From: Stenopsyche tienmushanensis
Taxonomy: Eukaryota; Arthropoda; Insecta; Trichoptera; Stenopsychidae
DNA: 64,000 nucleotides
NCBI GenBank assembly: GCA_008973525.1
Contig: WACJ01000070.1
Span: forward strand, 1,116,001 to 1,180,000
Reading direction: 5' to 3'
Shown here one piece after another: positions 1 through 11,975 of the stretch; within the stretch, counting starts at the first letter, position 1; every line of letters starts with the position of its first letter. The notes under the pieces were generated by a model, which worked only from the letters and a program-made list of their open reading frames with translations, was not told where the DNA came from and did no database searches. A program made the position numbers and the translations under genes.

Positions 1-76
1 CGTGGGAGCGGGGCGCCATACAAGAACTCCGAGAAGCCAAGAGCATCCCCGCTCCTACGCTTCATTGGTGTCAGAA
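1..76 (+). mobile_element. LTR retrotransposon remnant: LTR end plus primer-binding site
   Basis: The run gctcctacgcttca followed by ttggtgtcagaa matches the LTR-end/primer-binding junctions at about 21970 and 32290 (minus strand), which read acgttaca or acgtaaca then ttggtgtcagaag. This is a tRNA primer-binding-like site beginning TGG just after an LTR end. The element continues off the left edge. No gag or pol frame is recognisable downstream. Confidence 0.45.
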
Positions 77-297
77 CCATTAAAGCGAATCGATTTAAAT
101 GTCGCCTCACTAGAGATGGAAGTTGGGACTAGCGTAGGCACTACTGGTGACGTAAATATTTCGTCCCCCTTCTCGCCTAAGTTCCATGCCTAAGCAGGCA
201 GGGGGTTCCAACAGGGAACCTCAATGCTCAAACAATAAGTTCAAACTATGCGCGTATTGGAATAAGTTAAAATATAATAAATTGTTAAACATATCAC

Positions 298-1134
298 CTT
301 TGCGATATCAGGCGGCTTTGGTGAATCTCGTCGTCCAACTTCAGGCTCGGCTTCCTTTTTGGTTGTGATCAATGACAGTGGCGCCTCGGGTGATTCCGGT
401 CGTTCGTCGTCTCTCTGCACATCCATCATGTCATCGTCTTCCACGTCGGATCCTCCGTTGGATAGATTGTCCTCCGATATAACCGACATTGGATGTCTCC
501 TACCCGGACTGATCGAGAGCGGACTCTTCAGATGCTCCGACAGCCTATCGGATGAAATGTATGGATCGTGCGGCACCATCATTGTTCCGTTCGGCGGACT
601 ATGGCTGCTGCTGTTGTATCCGTTCAACGAAAATTGGCACGGAAGTCCTCCAGGTCCGATGTTTCTGAGTTCGGCGCGTTTTTGGGCGGCTCTTGCATTC
701 TTGAACCAATACACGACGTTGTTGACGTCGAGCGGTTTTCTTCCTCGGCGCGATTCCAGATTATTCAACTCTCTGACGTAGTGTTGTATTTGTTGCCTGC
801 TTGGGTGTTGATTGTCTGCAAACCAACGCTGCAGTTTTGGCAGCTCGAGCTCCGGATCGAAACTGGTGCGCATCCGGGTCTTTTGAGTTGGATATTGGCT
901 CTGGACCGTTTGCAGAGCCGGATGTACATGATCTGGCAATCCGCCTAGGGATGGTGGTCGCTCCATTTTTGTTATGGGCGAGGGTTGCTGTCTAGGGCTG
1001 TATTGGGGCGGTCTCGGAGCAACCTGGGCGTTCAACCATTGCTCGAACTTTCTTTTGACGTCTTCGTTCGGCTCGTGGAAGCTGTGCGGTCCGGGTGGTA
1101 CGGTTGATCCGCGGCAAAGTTGCGCCAGTGTCAC
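298..1134 (-). CDS. dve: dve exon with CUT-like C-part and homeobox
   Basis: This is an internal exon of 837 bp (279 codons, phase 0 in and out) of the SATB-related homeodomain transcription factor Dve, a nuclear DNA-binding regulator. It opens after a tttgcag acceptor with VTLAQLCRGS and continues into SFHEPNEDVKRKFEQWLNAQ, the end of the CUT-like region. A proline/glutamine-rich linker follows. The homeodomain is at about residues 85-156 of the exon (positions 667-882), running from TRMRTSF through LQRWFADNQHPS to the recognition helix VVYWFKNARAAQKR. The extra ESRRGRKPLD stretch before the last helix makes it longer than the usual 60 residues, a mark of Dve homeodomains. The tail has an acidic block (DVEDDDMMD) and APLSLITTKKE. 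The exon closes at PPDIAK before gtgata. The open frame beyond that is intron. The upstream TTG that an ORF finder may take as a start lies in the acceptor and is not a start codon. Confidence 0.95.
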
Positions 1135-1803
1135 CTGCAAAGAAATAAAAATGATTTATTGGCGTTCTGAGGCTTAATCTCGGAGGTGTATGGGCGCAGT
1201 AAATCAACTTTAACAAAGGGCAAATCTTTTAAACTCGTCAAACGATGCCCGTAAACGTGGGGGCAATAAAGTCATCTCTCTGGCGAATGTCGTAAGAGGA
1301 TTAATGCTTTAATGTCTTTCAAGTTTGATAATTGAGTGCACACAGTGACACGAATTGTGGTCTGAGATCTCAGGTATCCACGGGACAAGTTAATCCCTCA
1401 GGTAAGCTGAAAACTTCGCGTTGGAGAGCTTATGTACAGTCGCCGTTTGTTTGTCCTTACTTTATTTACTTGCAGCTTATCTGAAAGTCAAGTCCACATT
1501 TTCATAGCGTCGAGGTATTTTATTAAATGCTACAAAGGCGTTTTCACGTTTTAATTCGTGGCGAATTATGCTTAAACGCTTGGATTTCGCAATGCAAGAA
1601 TTTATTCAATTAATTGAATTGGGGATTTTTAAATATAGTGTTAAGTTGACCGAGCACAAATGAATTTAACCGGAGCAGTCGGTTACCCTTTTAATCCGGG
1701 GATTACGTGAGAAACCGGCAAGGCTGACCGGTATTTACCCAAAGACAGGTTTTTGCGCCTAGTTCCTGACATAATGTTTTACGGTCGAATTATTTGGCAT
1801 TAA

Positions 1804-3308
1804 CCCTTTCAGTCGCTGTGCACATTGCAATGTACTATGATTTTAAATGTTAGTTGTGGACTAGTTTATGTATTATTGTATTTGGAACCCTTTGTATATC
1901 GTGATATACATCTTGGTCATTCAGTTGATACTATCAGTGCTGGCATCAAAGGCACAAGAATTAAGATATATGACAATTTGTCCACGATGTCACAGATCGA
2001 GCACATGTATCTCGATCGTTGTTTTGTTGTAAAAAAATCAATTACTTTGCAATATTTTGACATGATCTCATAAAGAAAGACTCCTTTTATTGGATGAATT
2101 CAAGATTTCAACGTGAGTTATAATATATTGCACTGTAATTCGAGATTATACTATGTATACAATGAAATGTACAAATATCTCCCTGTTAATTTCATTTCAA
2201 TGCGAAATTTTATGCAAATTGTGAATATTTTGATTATTTTTTTTAAATTTAAATTCTTTAGGGTCTTTAAATCAGATGTCATTACATGAAGATATTTGGG
2301 ACAGATTGAAATGCCAAGATATGTTCCATGAGTCGAATGCGACACAATTTCCCGGACGGATACATTATGCGAATTACACTGTCTGGACACAAACTATATT
2401 ACGAAAATTACTTCTCTACATTATAAAAATTCTAAATCGATTCCAAAAATCTCCGCTTTTATCAGATAAATGTACGAGGGCTTTCTGATGAAAAAATTAT
2501 AAAATCGTGTAATACAAAATCGAGTGGACTTATTAGACCCAAAGATCCGACCACCACTTTTCACGTTTCCTCCCCTTGGTTATGCATCGTCTAAAACGGG
2601 CGATTTAGGGCCTCTTTGGTCTATACGGTGATCCGTACATGGACACAGATCATGTTCTGTGGATATGCTTGGATACAACGTCCGATCGCAATGCGTTCTT
2701 TAGATGTGTCAGCAGTCTGAAATTCGGACCAGTTGAACACGGAAGGTTTGTGGTCACTTCTTCTAATTTTAGAGCATCTAGGGCTTTTTGTGAAAGAAGA
2801 TATTGAGAATGATATTCCACGCTATTGATCTAGCTATAGTGAGCAGTTGGTTTGGATATAAAAAAGACTGTGAAATACATGGAATACAAAAAATCAAATA
2901 CCTTGATTTACTACATTTACACCTCAGAATGGCATATGATTTGATCTTTTATACGACGAAGATAAAAATGTACAAATTCATTACCACCAGTTGTAAGAAT
3001 CCAAATTGCAAATGATTTATGTTTTACAAAAAAAAAATTGTTTTTCAAATTTTCATAATAATTCAAATTGAAAAACAGTGTTTTTTCATAGTAAAATACA
3101 TCTTTGTAATATTTTTGATTTTGTAACGTAATAAAATTTTGCATTGTTTTTATAAACCGATCAAATTATTTTATGCCGTTTCAGCCCATTAAAACGTACA
3201 CACTGTATTTTCCTGCAAAATTAACTTAGAAAAAAAACCAATTTACCTGCATGCTTTTTCCAGCGAACAGATATTTTTTCTGAAGGAAAAAAGTCCAGTC
3301 TAAAAGGG
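1804..3308. mobile_element. Non-autonomous piggyBac-like element, 1505 bp
   Basis: The element starts CCCTTTCAGTCG and ends with the complement of CCCTTTTAGACTGG. It is flanked on both sides by TTAA (1800-1803 and 3309-3312), the target duplication of piggyBac-type elements. The ends share a CCCTTTnAG core. The interior is AT-rich apart from a GC-richer patch at 2520-2760 that holds a piece of a dispersed repeat (ctgaaattcggaccagttga). I recognise no transposase frame. Confidence 0.55.
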
Positions 3309-3466
3309 TTAAAATTAATTCGCGTCATTAGTTCCGCCGTGCGATCATAGATGGCGCGCTGAGATTTATCGATAAATAAATGCGAAATTAAACTATAATT
3401 TATATCGATCGCTCATAGATGTCACTGGTGGAACTATTTTAATTTTTGATATCGCGTTATAAACTA

Positions 3467-3720
3467 TTGGGTGTGTGAATAAGTTCCTGCCGTTTATCGT
3501 GAAAATTATTTTTTTACTGATCTTTTAATTAATGATCGCTGACGGACATGCGGCCTAGCGTTGTCATGCTGCAAATTACCTTTTCGTATCTTTGGACATA
3601 TTGTGGGCACTTTTCTCTCAATATTCACCTTAAACGCATCAATTACTTTAGGTAAAGATCTCCTGTGATCAACTCCAAATGAGCAAATACAGTTTACTTA
3701 CAGAATGACGGACACAGATT
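3467..3720 (-). mobile_element. Mariner relic (3' fragment)
   Basis: A TA precedes TTGGGTGTGTGAATAAGTTC, a mariner-type terminal repeat. On the minus strand, positions about 3545-3575 read LQHDNARPHV, the second catalytic Asp block of mariner transposases. Upstream residues (FKVNIERK) fit the same family. The 5' half is missing. Confidence 0.6.
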
Positions 3721-4889
3721 TTAAAGTTTGTTTATAGTACTTCAATATAGATACGTTACCACTTAAGCGTGCGTGGTGAAACGGCATCCAATATTTAAAT
3801 CTTCGCTCTATTCACATAAAAATGATATATACGACTTCCTCACATTTAATCCGCGCTATTTACCGCCATATAGATAATGTCTCTTAATTGCGCTTATAAA
3901 AGCGAATGCGCACAAAGCTTCTTACGCGTGACGGACGGTCACACAAATAGGAACGCCCGAATTCGCCGACAATTAAATTCGAATATTTTAATTGCGAGCA
4001 AGATAATATGGGCCGCAGATAATGCCCGTAGGAGTTGCTTATTCCTCGCGAGAAGTGAGAGGCATCAGCGGGAGGCAAATATTTATCATATTTTAATCTC
4101 TATGTTTGCAACACATCCCCCGTAATCATAATATATTACGGGCCTAATTCCTCCCGCGCGAGTTTCCACGTCTTTTTTTAATATATCGGCCTTGGCAGAG
4201 CTGCCGGTAAATATATGTGTGTTAGGAGATTTCTTAAATTCGCTCCGTAATAAATCTTAATTGCGCAGTATGAAGTTTCAGCACACGGGTAAAGGGAGGG
4301 ACGACTCTGGAATTATACATTTTAATTCCATTAAATAATATTATTAATTTGTAAACGGGCGATTAATGTTGGGGCATTACTTTAAGACGGGCTAGGGGAT
4401 CTTATGGAGGTGTTTAAGGGAATATTTAAATATAAAACGTCAATTAAAAGCGTAATTACATCAAAAAATTGAAGAAATTTTTGACATTTAAAACTCATCG
4501 TCAAAACGAATAGGATAGGTGTTATGGGATAGGATAGGTACTGCACACCTTGACTTAACACGACATCTGTATATCGTAGGCTTATCCTTGTTTTTGATTT
4601 GGATGAATCAAAACGGCTTTTATAATAGATGCAAAAGTAAAAAAAATATATATTTTATTAAGTAGTAAAATGCCTAATCAATCAGAGTCCCTATATATGC
4701 AGAATGCACAAAATGCATTGGATACAACAATGTGAATAGCATCGTTCTGCCTTTACTGACATGAAACATACGAAGGAATTATTAATGTTCCATTATGAAA
4801 TAATAACGAAACACAATGCAAAGCTTATGCTTTTCAAATCATGCGTTTTTCCATGAATCGGAACGAAAATTTAAATTATCAGGATAGTA

Positions 4890-5027
4890 CAGTCAACCCT
4901 CCTATTGCGTCCACTTCGTTTGCAGCGTCTTTTACGCAAGCAATTGATAAAATACGTAAGATCAAATCCTCTTCGCGCGTGTTAAAATCTTGCTATCCCT
5001 ATTTCGACGCTATAGAAGGATTTACTG
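4890..5027. mobile_element. Pogo-like MITE (CAGTCAACCC family), 138 bp
   Basis: Starts CAGTCAACCCTCCTATTGCG and ends gacgctatagaaggatttactg, with TA on both sides (4888-4889, 5028-5029). It has no coding capacity. TA duplication and CAG-initial ends suggest a Tc1/mariner/pogo-type source. Confidence 0.65.
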
Positions 5028-5109
5028 TACGATTACCAAACACGATCGTATAACGTCCTTTAATAAATATTCAATTTGTAACATGGATGTATGTCTGTGT
5101 GTTCTTTGC

Positions 5110-5345
5110 ATTTTCTAATATATAAAAATGAATTGGGTTTTGTTCGTTCGAAATGCGCTGTCATACCGTTCATCGGATTGCGATAAAACTTCGTTTACTT
5201 ATTGATAAGAATTCTGCGAGTAACATAGGCATAGTCATAATATATAAAAATAATGTTTGTTTGTACGTGTTTAATGTGCTTCCCTACCGTTTATCCGATT
5301 GTAATAAAACTTTCTCAACTGAGTGCTTACACTTGTAGGAATAAC
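5110..5345 (+). repeat. Tandem Helitron-like modules
   Basis: Two imperfect copies of a module of about 120 bp begin tatataaaaat and carry ccgttcatcggattgcgataaaact. The same module occurs at 50870-51000 and three times at 62475-62760, where the last copy leads to a Helitron-like 3' end. A fragment of the CAGTCAACCC MITE (cgctatagaaatttatgtac) follows at about 5379-5430. Confidence 0.5.
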
Positions 5346-6319
5346 ATAGGCATATTAAAAACATTGTATGCACCATGTCACGCTATAGAAATTTATGTAC
5401 CCATACAAAATTTGTATTTGCCCAAATGTCCAAGGTACCGGATTTAGATAAATTCTGTACTTCTGTATGAAATTTTAAATCTTGTGTAACGCACAAATAA
5501 TTGGATTTGTTTTTTAGCTCCAAGCGAACGTTATCGTCGTTATTTGGTCAAAGAAAAAAAAATGCAAAATCACGTTTGAAAGATAATTTTTATTTACATA
5601 AACTCGTACGAAAAATGCTCGCACACTAATCTCGCCATATTCGTTCGGATTTGATTGTTTGCTTTTTAATGTCATGCGCGCGCATCCGAATCTCAAGCAA
5701 AATCGATACGCTCAATCAAAATCATTGTTATACGCGCGTTAATATCCGAAATTTTTCACGTGATCCGACTTTGATTCGTCGAAAAAATCACAATCGCTGA
5801 GCAAATACGCTCGGAAATAGTTCGTCGCGTTACATGTCGTTTTTTTGATGGAAAAATTCTTTCATCCCGAAGATTGGCATGTTTACCTTCTTAAGATAGC
5901 CTTATTTGCTGTAAGTCTAAATCTTGATAGAAGTAAGCAATGTTTGCGGTCTTTAGATAAAATATGCAACCCATGAATTTATGGGCATTAAATGTTGTAA
6001 GTTTATATAACGCGTATTATTGTTGATAACTTTATGATTACGAGCGAAAAATGGGTTCTTATTTTCGGGTTTATATTGCCTTAATTCACTTTATAATGAC
6101 GAAAGCCAATAAAAATGACAACACCACGAGCGTAGGCCCCATATATTAGGCGTTTCGAGAATTTGCTCTGCGGAGTGATTCATTGCCGGATGATTTAGAA
6201 GTAGGCAAATTCTCGCATTTCGAAATGGAGAAGATCAGACCGTGGATGTTGGCTTGCTATCGTTTATCGATCAATGGCTGGGGGCGATTGGGCAACGGCT
6301 CTGATAATTGCATCAAATA

Positions 6320-7605
6320 TTGGGTTGGTGCAAAAGTTAGGGCCGTTTTTTACATATACAATTAAACATTTTTTTTTAAAACTTATAGTATTTATTTAAT
6401 CAATTATATAATTTCTATCTGTTCTAACAACCTTCTCCTATCTTTCTATTAACTTTTTAATACCATTAGTGTAAAATTCCGTGGATTTTGATGCGAAAAA
6501 TGTAGTAAGGGATGTTTTTACCTGCTCTATTGTATCAACTTTTTTATCATTTAAAACATTTTGCAGTGATCGGAATAAATAAATATCGGAAGGAGTAAGA
6601 TATGGAGAGCACGGTGGATGCTTGATAACATCCCAATTCAACTCATTTAGCTTGTGTTGGGTCATCAAAGTCTTACGTGGTCGCGCGTTGTCGTGATGAA
6701 ACACTACCCCTTTTCTGTTTACCAATTCTGGTCTATTCTTTTGAAGGGCGATGTTCAATTTGGATAATTTCTGACAATATTGTTCTGCTGTAATTGTCTG
6801 ATTGGGTTTCAAGAGTTCAAAATACACAATACCCTTACAATCCCACCAAACACAAAGCATAACTTTTTTTTGTGGATTTCGGCCTTCAAAGTTGTTAATG
6901 GGACTTGTCCAGGTATAGCCCAATGTCTTTTTCTTGTCACGTTGTTGTACACGACCCATTTTTCATCTTTCGTTACCAAACGATGCAAAAAAGGTTCACA
7001 TTTTTGTTTCGCACTCAAAGTAACGCACGTTGAAACACTATCCAATAAATTGGCAGCCGACAATTGATGAGGTATCCAAACGTCGTACCGCGAAACCATC
7101 CCCATACCCTTCAAATGTCTCAATACGATTCTTTGGTTGACTCCCATCATCGACGCGATCTCCCTGGTGGTTAGAAGTGGATTGGTGTCAATTATGACTT
7201 TAAACTTGTCGTCATCAGACTTTAATGGCCGCCCGATATGTGGTTTATCAATTAGTGAAAAATCCCCAGATCGGAATTTTGTAAACCATTTTCGTACCTG
7301 TCGAACTTTGATGACATCTGTTCCATACACTTCGCAAATGTTTTTGGTTTTCACACTCGCGGTATTGTCTTTTCGGAATTCATAAAGTAAACAATGACGT
7401 AAATGCACTTTATCGACCGACATTTTGAAAAAATACAAGGGCTTTTCACTGTACTCTGGCCAGGCCAAAACTGAACAGAAAGTAGAGGGAAAGCATCCTT
7501 TATACAATGGAATCATTTAAAAGAAGATGCTATTCATCATTTTTGAAGAAAAATTTTTTTTACCTAGGATCATAAAAAACGGCCTTAACTTTTGCACCAA
7601 CCCAA
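6320..7605 (-). mobile_element. Near full-length mariner transposon, 1286 bp
   Basis: Terminal inverted repeats begin TTGGGTTGGTGCAAAAGTTA at both ends. The right copy differs slightly further in (ggccttaac against ggccctaac in the same orientation). A TA duplication flanks the element (6318-6319, 7606-7607). The length is typical of mariner. It carries one transposase frame broken by a single frameshift and is the best-preserved element in the window, so probably a recent arrival in the dve intron. Confidence 0.93.
6438..7423 (-). pseudogene. Mariner transposase, one frameshift
   Basis: The N-terminal part from MSVDKVHLRHC (7423) has the helix-turn-helix regions (VRQVRKWFTKF, TTREIASMMG) and the mariner signature WIPHQL. 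The catalytic domain shows the first Asp in TKDEKWV, the second in HHDNARP and the third in LTPSDIYLF, matching the DD34D pattern. The frame changes once, within the A-rich run at about 6860-6870 (IHKKK versus QKKVMLC). Apart from that shift it is open from end to end. One indel, or a sequencing error in the homopolymer, would account for it. Confidence 0.9.
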
Positions 7606-7924
7606 TATAAATTTGGAGGATTAGCGCCATGGGACACAATGCAGACAAATCTGTCATCATTTGTCAAGAAAAATAATCTCGAGCAGAGGCTTCCAAAGCC
7701 TCAAATCTTTCATGTCCTATGTTTGATATTTTCAGTAGTGGATTTAGCACTTGAGGAGCCCTTGGCGCAATTTAGATTTGAGGCCTCATTGACTAAATTG
7801 GTTATATAACTGTATTTTACCTGGGACAAAAAAAAGACATGGAATTCGGTCTTCAATATACGCAGTTTAAATGCTGTTATTTCAAAGGAAGAGCATTCTT
7901 AAAAACGTTTATGTGGCGTGTATA

Positions 7925-8185
7925 GAAATCGTGGTTGAAATACTAACTTTCAATTGGAAAACTACATCTTTATCTGCCCTGATGCCGCGTAATAGTGAAA
8001 TCGTAATAGAAAATCGCGCTTATCGAGGGTCGAAAATACTTCTGCAATCGTGCAGATAATATAAAATGCTGCAAAAAGCCATAAAACGGGGACGAAGTGG
8101 CCATAAGGTTTGCATACTCAATCGGTCCGCTTTTCGGAGCGCTGAATAAGCGGCTCGCGATCGGATACCATACATATTGATGATG
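7925..8185 (+). repeat. Dispersed repeat with catactcaatcggtccgc block
   Basis: This copy has the block caatcggtccgcttttcgga followed by gcgctgaataagcgg. Related blocks occur at about 2690-2745 (minus), 24180-24225 (minus), 57130-57210 (plus) and 61170-61235 (plus). An inner part (tgccgcgtaatagtgaaatcg, 7981-8040) recurs at 50715-50770. It is probably part of a degraded DNA transposon. No frame is recognisable. Confidence 0.45.
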
Positions 8186-9032
8186 AAGAAAAGAGGGATT
8201 AGACAACTTAGTGTATATTATAGAAGTGGACAGAGTCTTTTTTTAACAAAGAATTATCCAAACGTTTAGAGATCTGTTGAATATTTCGTTTTTTAAAGAC
8301 TGCATATGATCAAGACGCCGTTGTCTTCGATGAGTGTCCAGGTACGAATACCATATTTCTTTCGACTCTCCGGCGCAATTTAATCAGCTTATCTTTAAAT
8401 TTGACTCGGTGAAAATTTGACCTGCTTTTCCCCAAATGTTGAAGACCCCTGCAGGCCCGGAGTCTGCAGAGTCTTATCTGTTTGTCGCCTAAGCAGCAGT
8501 GCTTTGTCAACCTACCTGACGCCTAATTCATATCGCTTAATAAATCTGCCCGGGTACTGTTATTCACCGCAATTCATTATCTCACTAATAAATTACTCGA
8601 GATTAGCGTTTGCCGTTTATTTTTTAATTTCATAACATGCTCACAACTGCGCAAACGACGGCTTAAGCCTCCATTGTGCGCGAATCGTGATTTTCCACGG
8701 AGATGCGGTTTTATATCATCCGCCTGGGGCCCAAATTTTTATCAGCCAAATCGGACTAATCCAGCATACTGCAATGCAGACTGATACATACCATTTTTCC
8801 AAGAAAACGGAATGATTTATATTCAGATCAAAAAAAAAATTCAAAGAGCAAATATCGGATTAATGCATGAAAATCTATGAAAATTACAAGGATTTGCATT
8901 TATTTAGCACTTATTTAATTCAATTATGCCATTTTAAACATAGACATCAAATGCACTTATAAATATATTGTGTCTGATAAAATTCCTTTCTGCCGAGACA
9001 CGTACTAAAACTCGCAAAATTCCCGATTTCCC

Positions 9033-9207
9033 CGACAAATTATTTATTTCCGTCGCTGCAGACGAACACTTATACACTATAATACTTTGATGTGATTCGT
9101 AATCATATTACGGAGGAATACAAAAAATCTGAAGCCCGTATCTATTATATTTCATATCGATATTCCCATTATTAGAGTCGATGTGTAGTAAATACATCAC
9201 CGGTAGG
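9033..9207 (+). repeat. Dispersed 175-bp repeat, copy 1
   Basis: The segment from acaaattatttatttccg to atacatcaccggtagg is repeated in inverted orientation at 49214-49388 with few differences. It has no coding potential and no obvious terminal repeat, so it is perhaps a fragment of a larger element. Confidence 0.7.
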
Positions 9208-9645
9208 CAAAGGTTAATATAATAATTTGAAAAACATATATACATAAATTAGACAGTTATTAGGCGTCGCCCAAACTTGTCTCAATTAGTAGTTACGCCA
9301 CTGTTTCCAAGCGTTCAGATTTTGGCGGGAATGTCTCGATTTGGTAGCCTTCATTGTGCTGGTGAGGTGTACGATTTTTGTTAGATAAAAAATTCAATCC
9401 CGAATTTATCGGGATTACGTTTACTATTCCCGATATTCATGAGCACCTAAAACTGTCCGAGATGTCGGAATTGGATTCCCTAATTATGGACATCTCGAAT
9501 AATTGTCTCCCTTATTTTTACATTTCAGTTTTCACTCCGGGAAAATAACGGTTTTTTCGGTTTCTGCTTCAACGAGGGTAATCTAGAATGTAAGGTTACA
9601 TGGGTTTCTGAAGCCGGTGATTTTTTTTATATGGAGGGAATTTTA

Positions 9646-10071
9646 ACGGTCAGCCTGTTTGATTTATCGGCCATTTTGTTCAGTCACAGTAAATTATTCC
9701 GATGGAAAAGTCGTCGCGCACTCACCCGTTTTATTTTAAATTTTGCAATACCACCTCGAATATCCATCAGAGGCTCGTGGAAATTTGTGGTAGTGATGTG
9801 ATGAGTCGACAACGTGTCACAAAGTAGGTAAGATTGTTCAGAGAAGGCCGTATTGGTACTCACAACAAGGCAAGGAGTGGGAGACAATCAGTGATTTCTG
9901 ATGAACTTTTGAAAATGGAGAACAATGGAAATGATTATATCTTCATCAAAAAATCTGTGAATAAGTAGCTGAAAGCATTGGTGAGAGTGCGCGACGACCT
10001 CTCTATCGAAAGAATTTACTGTGACCGTACAAAATGGCCGACAAACACGCGGGACCAAACAAACTGACCGT
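9646..10071 (+). mobile_element. Mariner-like element with long terminal repeats, 426 bp
   Basis: The ends are inverted copies: acggtcag... with cggccattttgttcagtcac on the left, and the complement (gtgaccgtacaaaatggccg ... ctgaccgt) on the right, with TA next to each end. The interior at about 9780-9910 (plus) encodes a broken transposase start (CGSDVMSRQRV, REGRIGTHNKARSGR, SVISDEL), the DNA-binding region of a mariner/Tc1-type transposase. Related elements lie at 38944 and 42608. Confidence 0.65.
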
Positions 10072-11513
10072 TAGGATCTCTCCTATACGCCAGATGCGCC
10101 AGTTTTATTACATTTCATACTATGACTATTTTTCAATGATGGATTTAACCCGTTGATGAGGAATCCCGCATATGCTGCGAACGGACTCGAATGTTAAAGT
10201 ATGAGTATTTTCGCACATCGAGTGCAGAAATTAGTGAATCGAAGACAGTGACGGTTGTATTGCGTCTCATTATATATTCGTACATCGATGGCAAAGTCGA
10301 GCTGTAAATGAACCCCTACACGCTTATATGTTTTTAAATATTACGATATATACTTCAGTGAGTCCACAATGAAAAATATTTCTATAAATGTTTTCCATTT
10401 CCACGAAACACACATTAATAGTGAGTATTCGTTGAATGTACGCACTGTTCCAAAATTAGAGCAAAACAAGATTATTGCCTCGCACGCATAAACTGCTATA
10501 TCAATGAGATTTATTGTAAAGTGTCTCGTGACTAATTTAAATCTCGAACAGTCACAGATACCGAAGGCTCTAAGTAGTTCACGAATCCAATGATTTATAG
10601 AAATTAATGAAGATCTTATCATTTACCCCCCATTATAAGCGGATCCTTTGAGATGATAAATTTCTTCAGAGCACAATGACGCACACAGGGCCTTAAGTCA
10701 GGCACTAAGCCAAAGTTCAGCGCGAACTTTTGTATTGGAAACGGAAACGGGAAAAGCACGGTCGTCCCCATTTAATTTCAATATCGTACTCCGATACTCC
10801 AAATAATTAACAGTTCGACTCGGAATGTCGAAAATATCGCTTTGATTGCCCTCAGACTTTAAATTCGCCGTGTGTGTGTTTATCGAACCCCCGCTGATCA
10901 TTGGCAGTCTGCAAGACGATAATAATATTCAGATAGAGTTATCTGCCAAAAAGGGGGGTAAAGGGTTCACCCCGACTGAGTAACTTAGTATTTGCAACGC
11001 CAAAAGCAATTCTCACAAAGGCGATTGCTGTAATTTTCTGATTCTGCTGGATATGTCTTAACTTATTCATCTTATTGTTCCATCTTCGCAGACGTTAAAT
11101 TGTCTTATTTGAATCCATTTAAATGCAAATAATTTACATTTCAATATTCCACCCCTAAAAAATTAACATCGGCATCAAATGTACGCGATGCGCTATTTGA
11201 AACCAACAGATCAATTGCTATCGATGACTTTATTTTATACCGAATAAGCATTAAATATCAAAAAATAATACATCATTAATTAGCATTGATTATGAGAGAA
11301 GTTCACCTATAATTTGAGACAGTGAGTGATCATGAAAACATGAGGATTTACGCAGGTCATAATTAGAATCGCATTTACGGCATAAAAATTAATACATACA
11401 TATAGTATTTTAAAACATTTGCCCGATCGAAATCTGGTAAACCACTTTCTGTATGTACATACAAATGATTTTATGGACACTCGAAGAAGATTCGCATTTG
11501 AAAAAAAATAATA

Positions 11514-11700
11514 CAGTCAACCCTTCTATAGCGTCAAGATAGGGACTACGCGATCACCATAGTAGGTTGGGCACCCATGCATAATTAGTACATATTTAGT
11601 TTGTTAAATAAGTGCAAGCGACTAACACACGCGAGGTTTTGGCCATTACTTGCGTAAGATCCGCCGCAAACAAAGTGGACGCTATAGGAGGATTGACTTC
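11514..11700. mobile_element. Pogo-like MITE (CAGTCAACCC family), about 187 bp
   Basis: Starts CAGTCAACCCTTCTATAGCG after a TA and ends gacgctataggaggattgact. It is the longest copy seen here. Non-coding. Confidence 0.6.
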
Positions 11701-11785
11701 TGCGAAAACTGTATAAGTTCAGATATCAAAACTGGTCAAAACAAAAGCAAAAACTGATAGCGGTGGTTTTAAGATTCAAAAATAC

Positions 11786-11975
11786 ACAGCAAGGTGCAAA
11801 ACCAGAAATTAATATTCATGTCCGCAAGTCTAGACTCGTTCGCGACCTCATTTGGTGCGAGCCACCTATGTAAGTTAGCCTCTGAGGAAGCTTCCATGAT
11901 CGTACAGATCATAGAATATGCCGCAAACAGTCTCAAAAAATGCTTTAAGATCCATGTGTCCAATCCACGAACCAA
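11786..11975 (+). repeat. Dispersed repeat sharing atttggtgcgagccacctatg
   Basis: The blocks acacagcaaggtgcaaaacc and atttggtgcgagccacct reappear at about 60935-61070 (acacagcaagatgcaaaacc, atttggtgcgaatcacct). Open frames on both strands here are short and unlike any protein I know. Confidence 0.4.

Noticed and set aside
81..193. Possible C-terminal dve exon on the minus strand after a cctgcctgcttag acceptor-like site
   Set aside because: The 44-codon frame has no resemblance to Dve that I can defend, and it lies in DNA next to an LTR end and is probably part of that element.
359..948. Plus-strand open frames of 126-140 codons at the left end
   Set aside because: They are antisense shadows of the dve homeobox exon, whose protein is clearly conserved on the minus strand.
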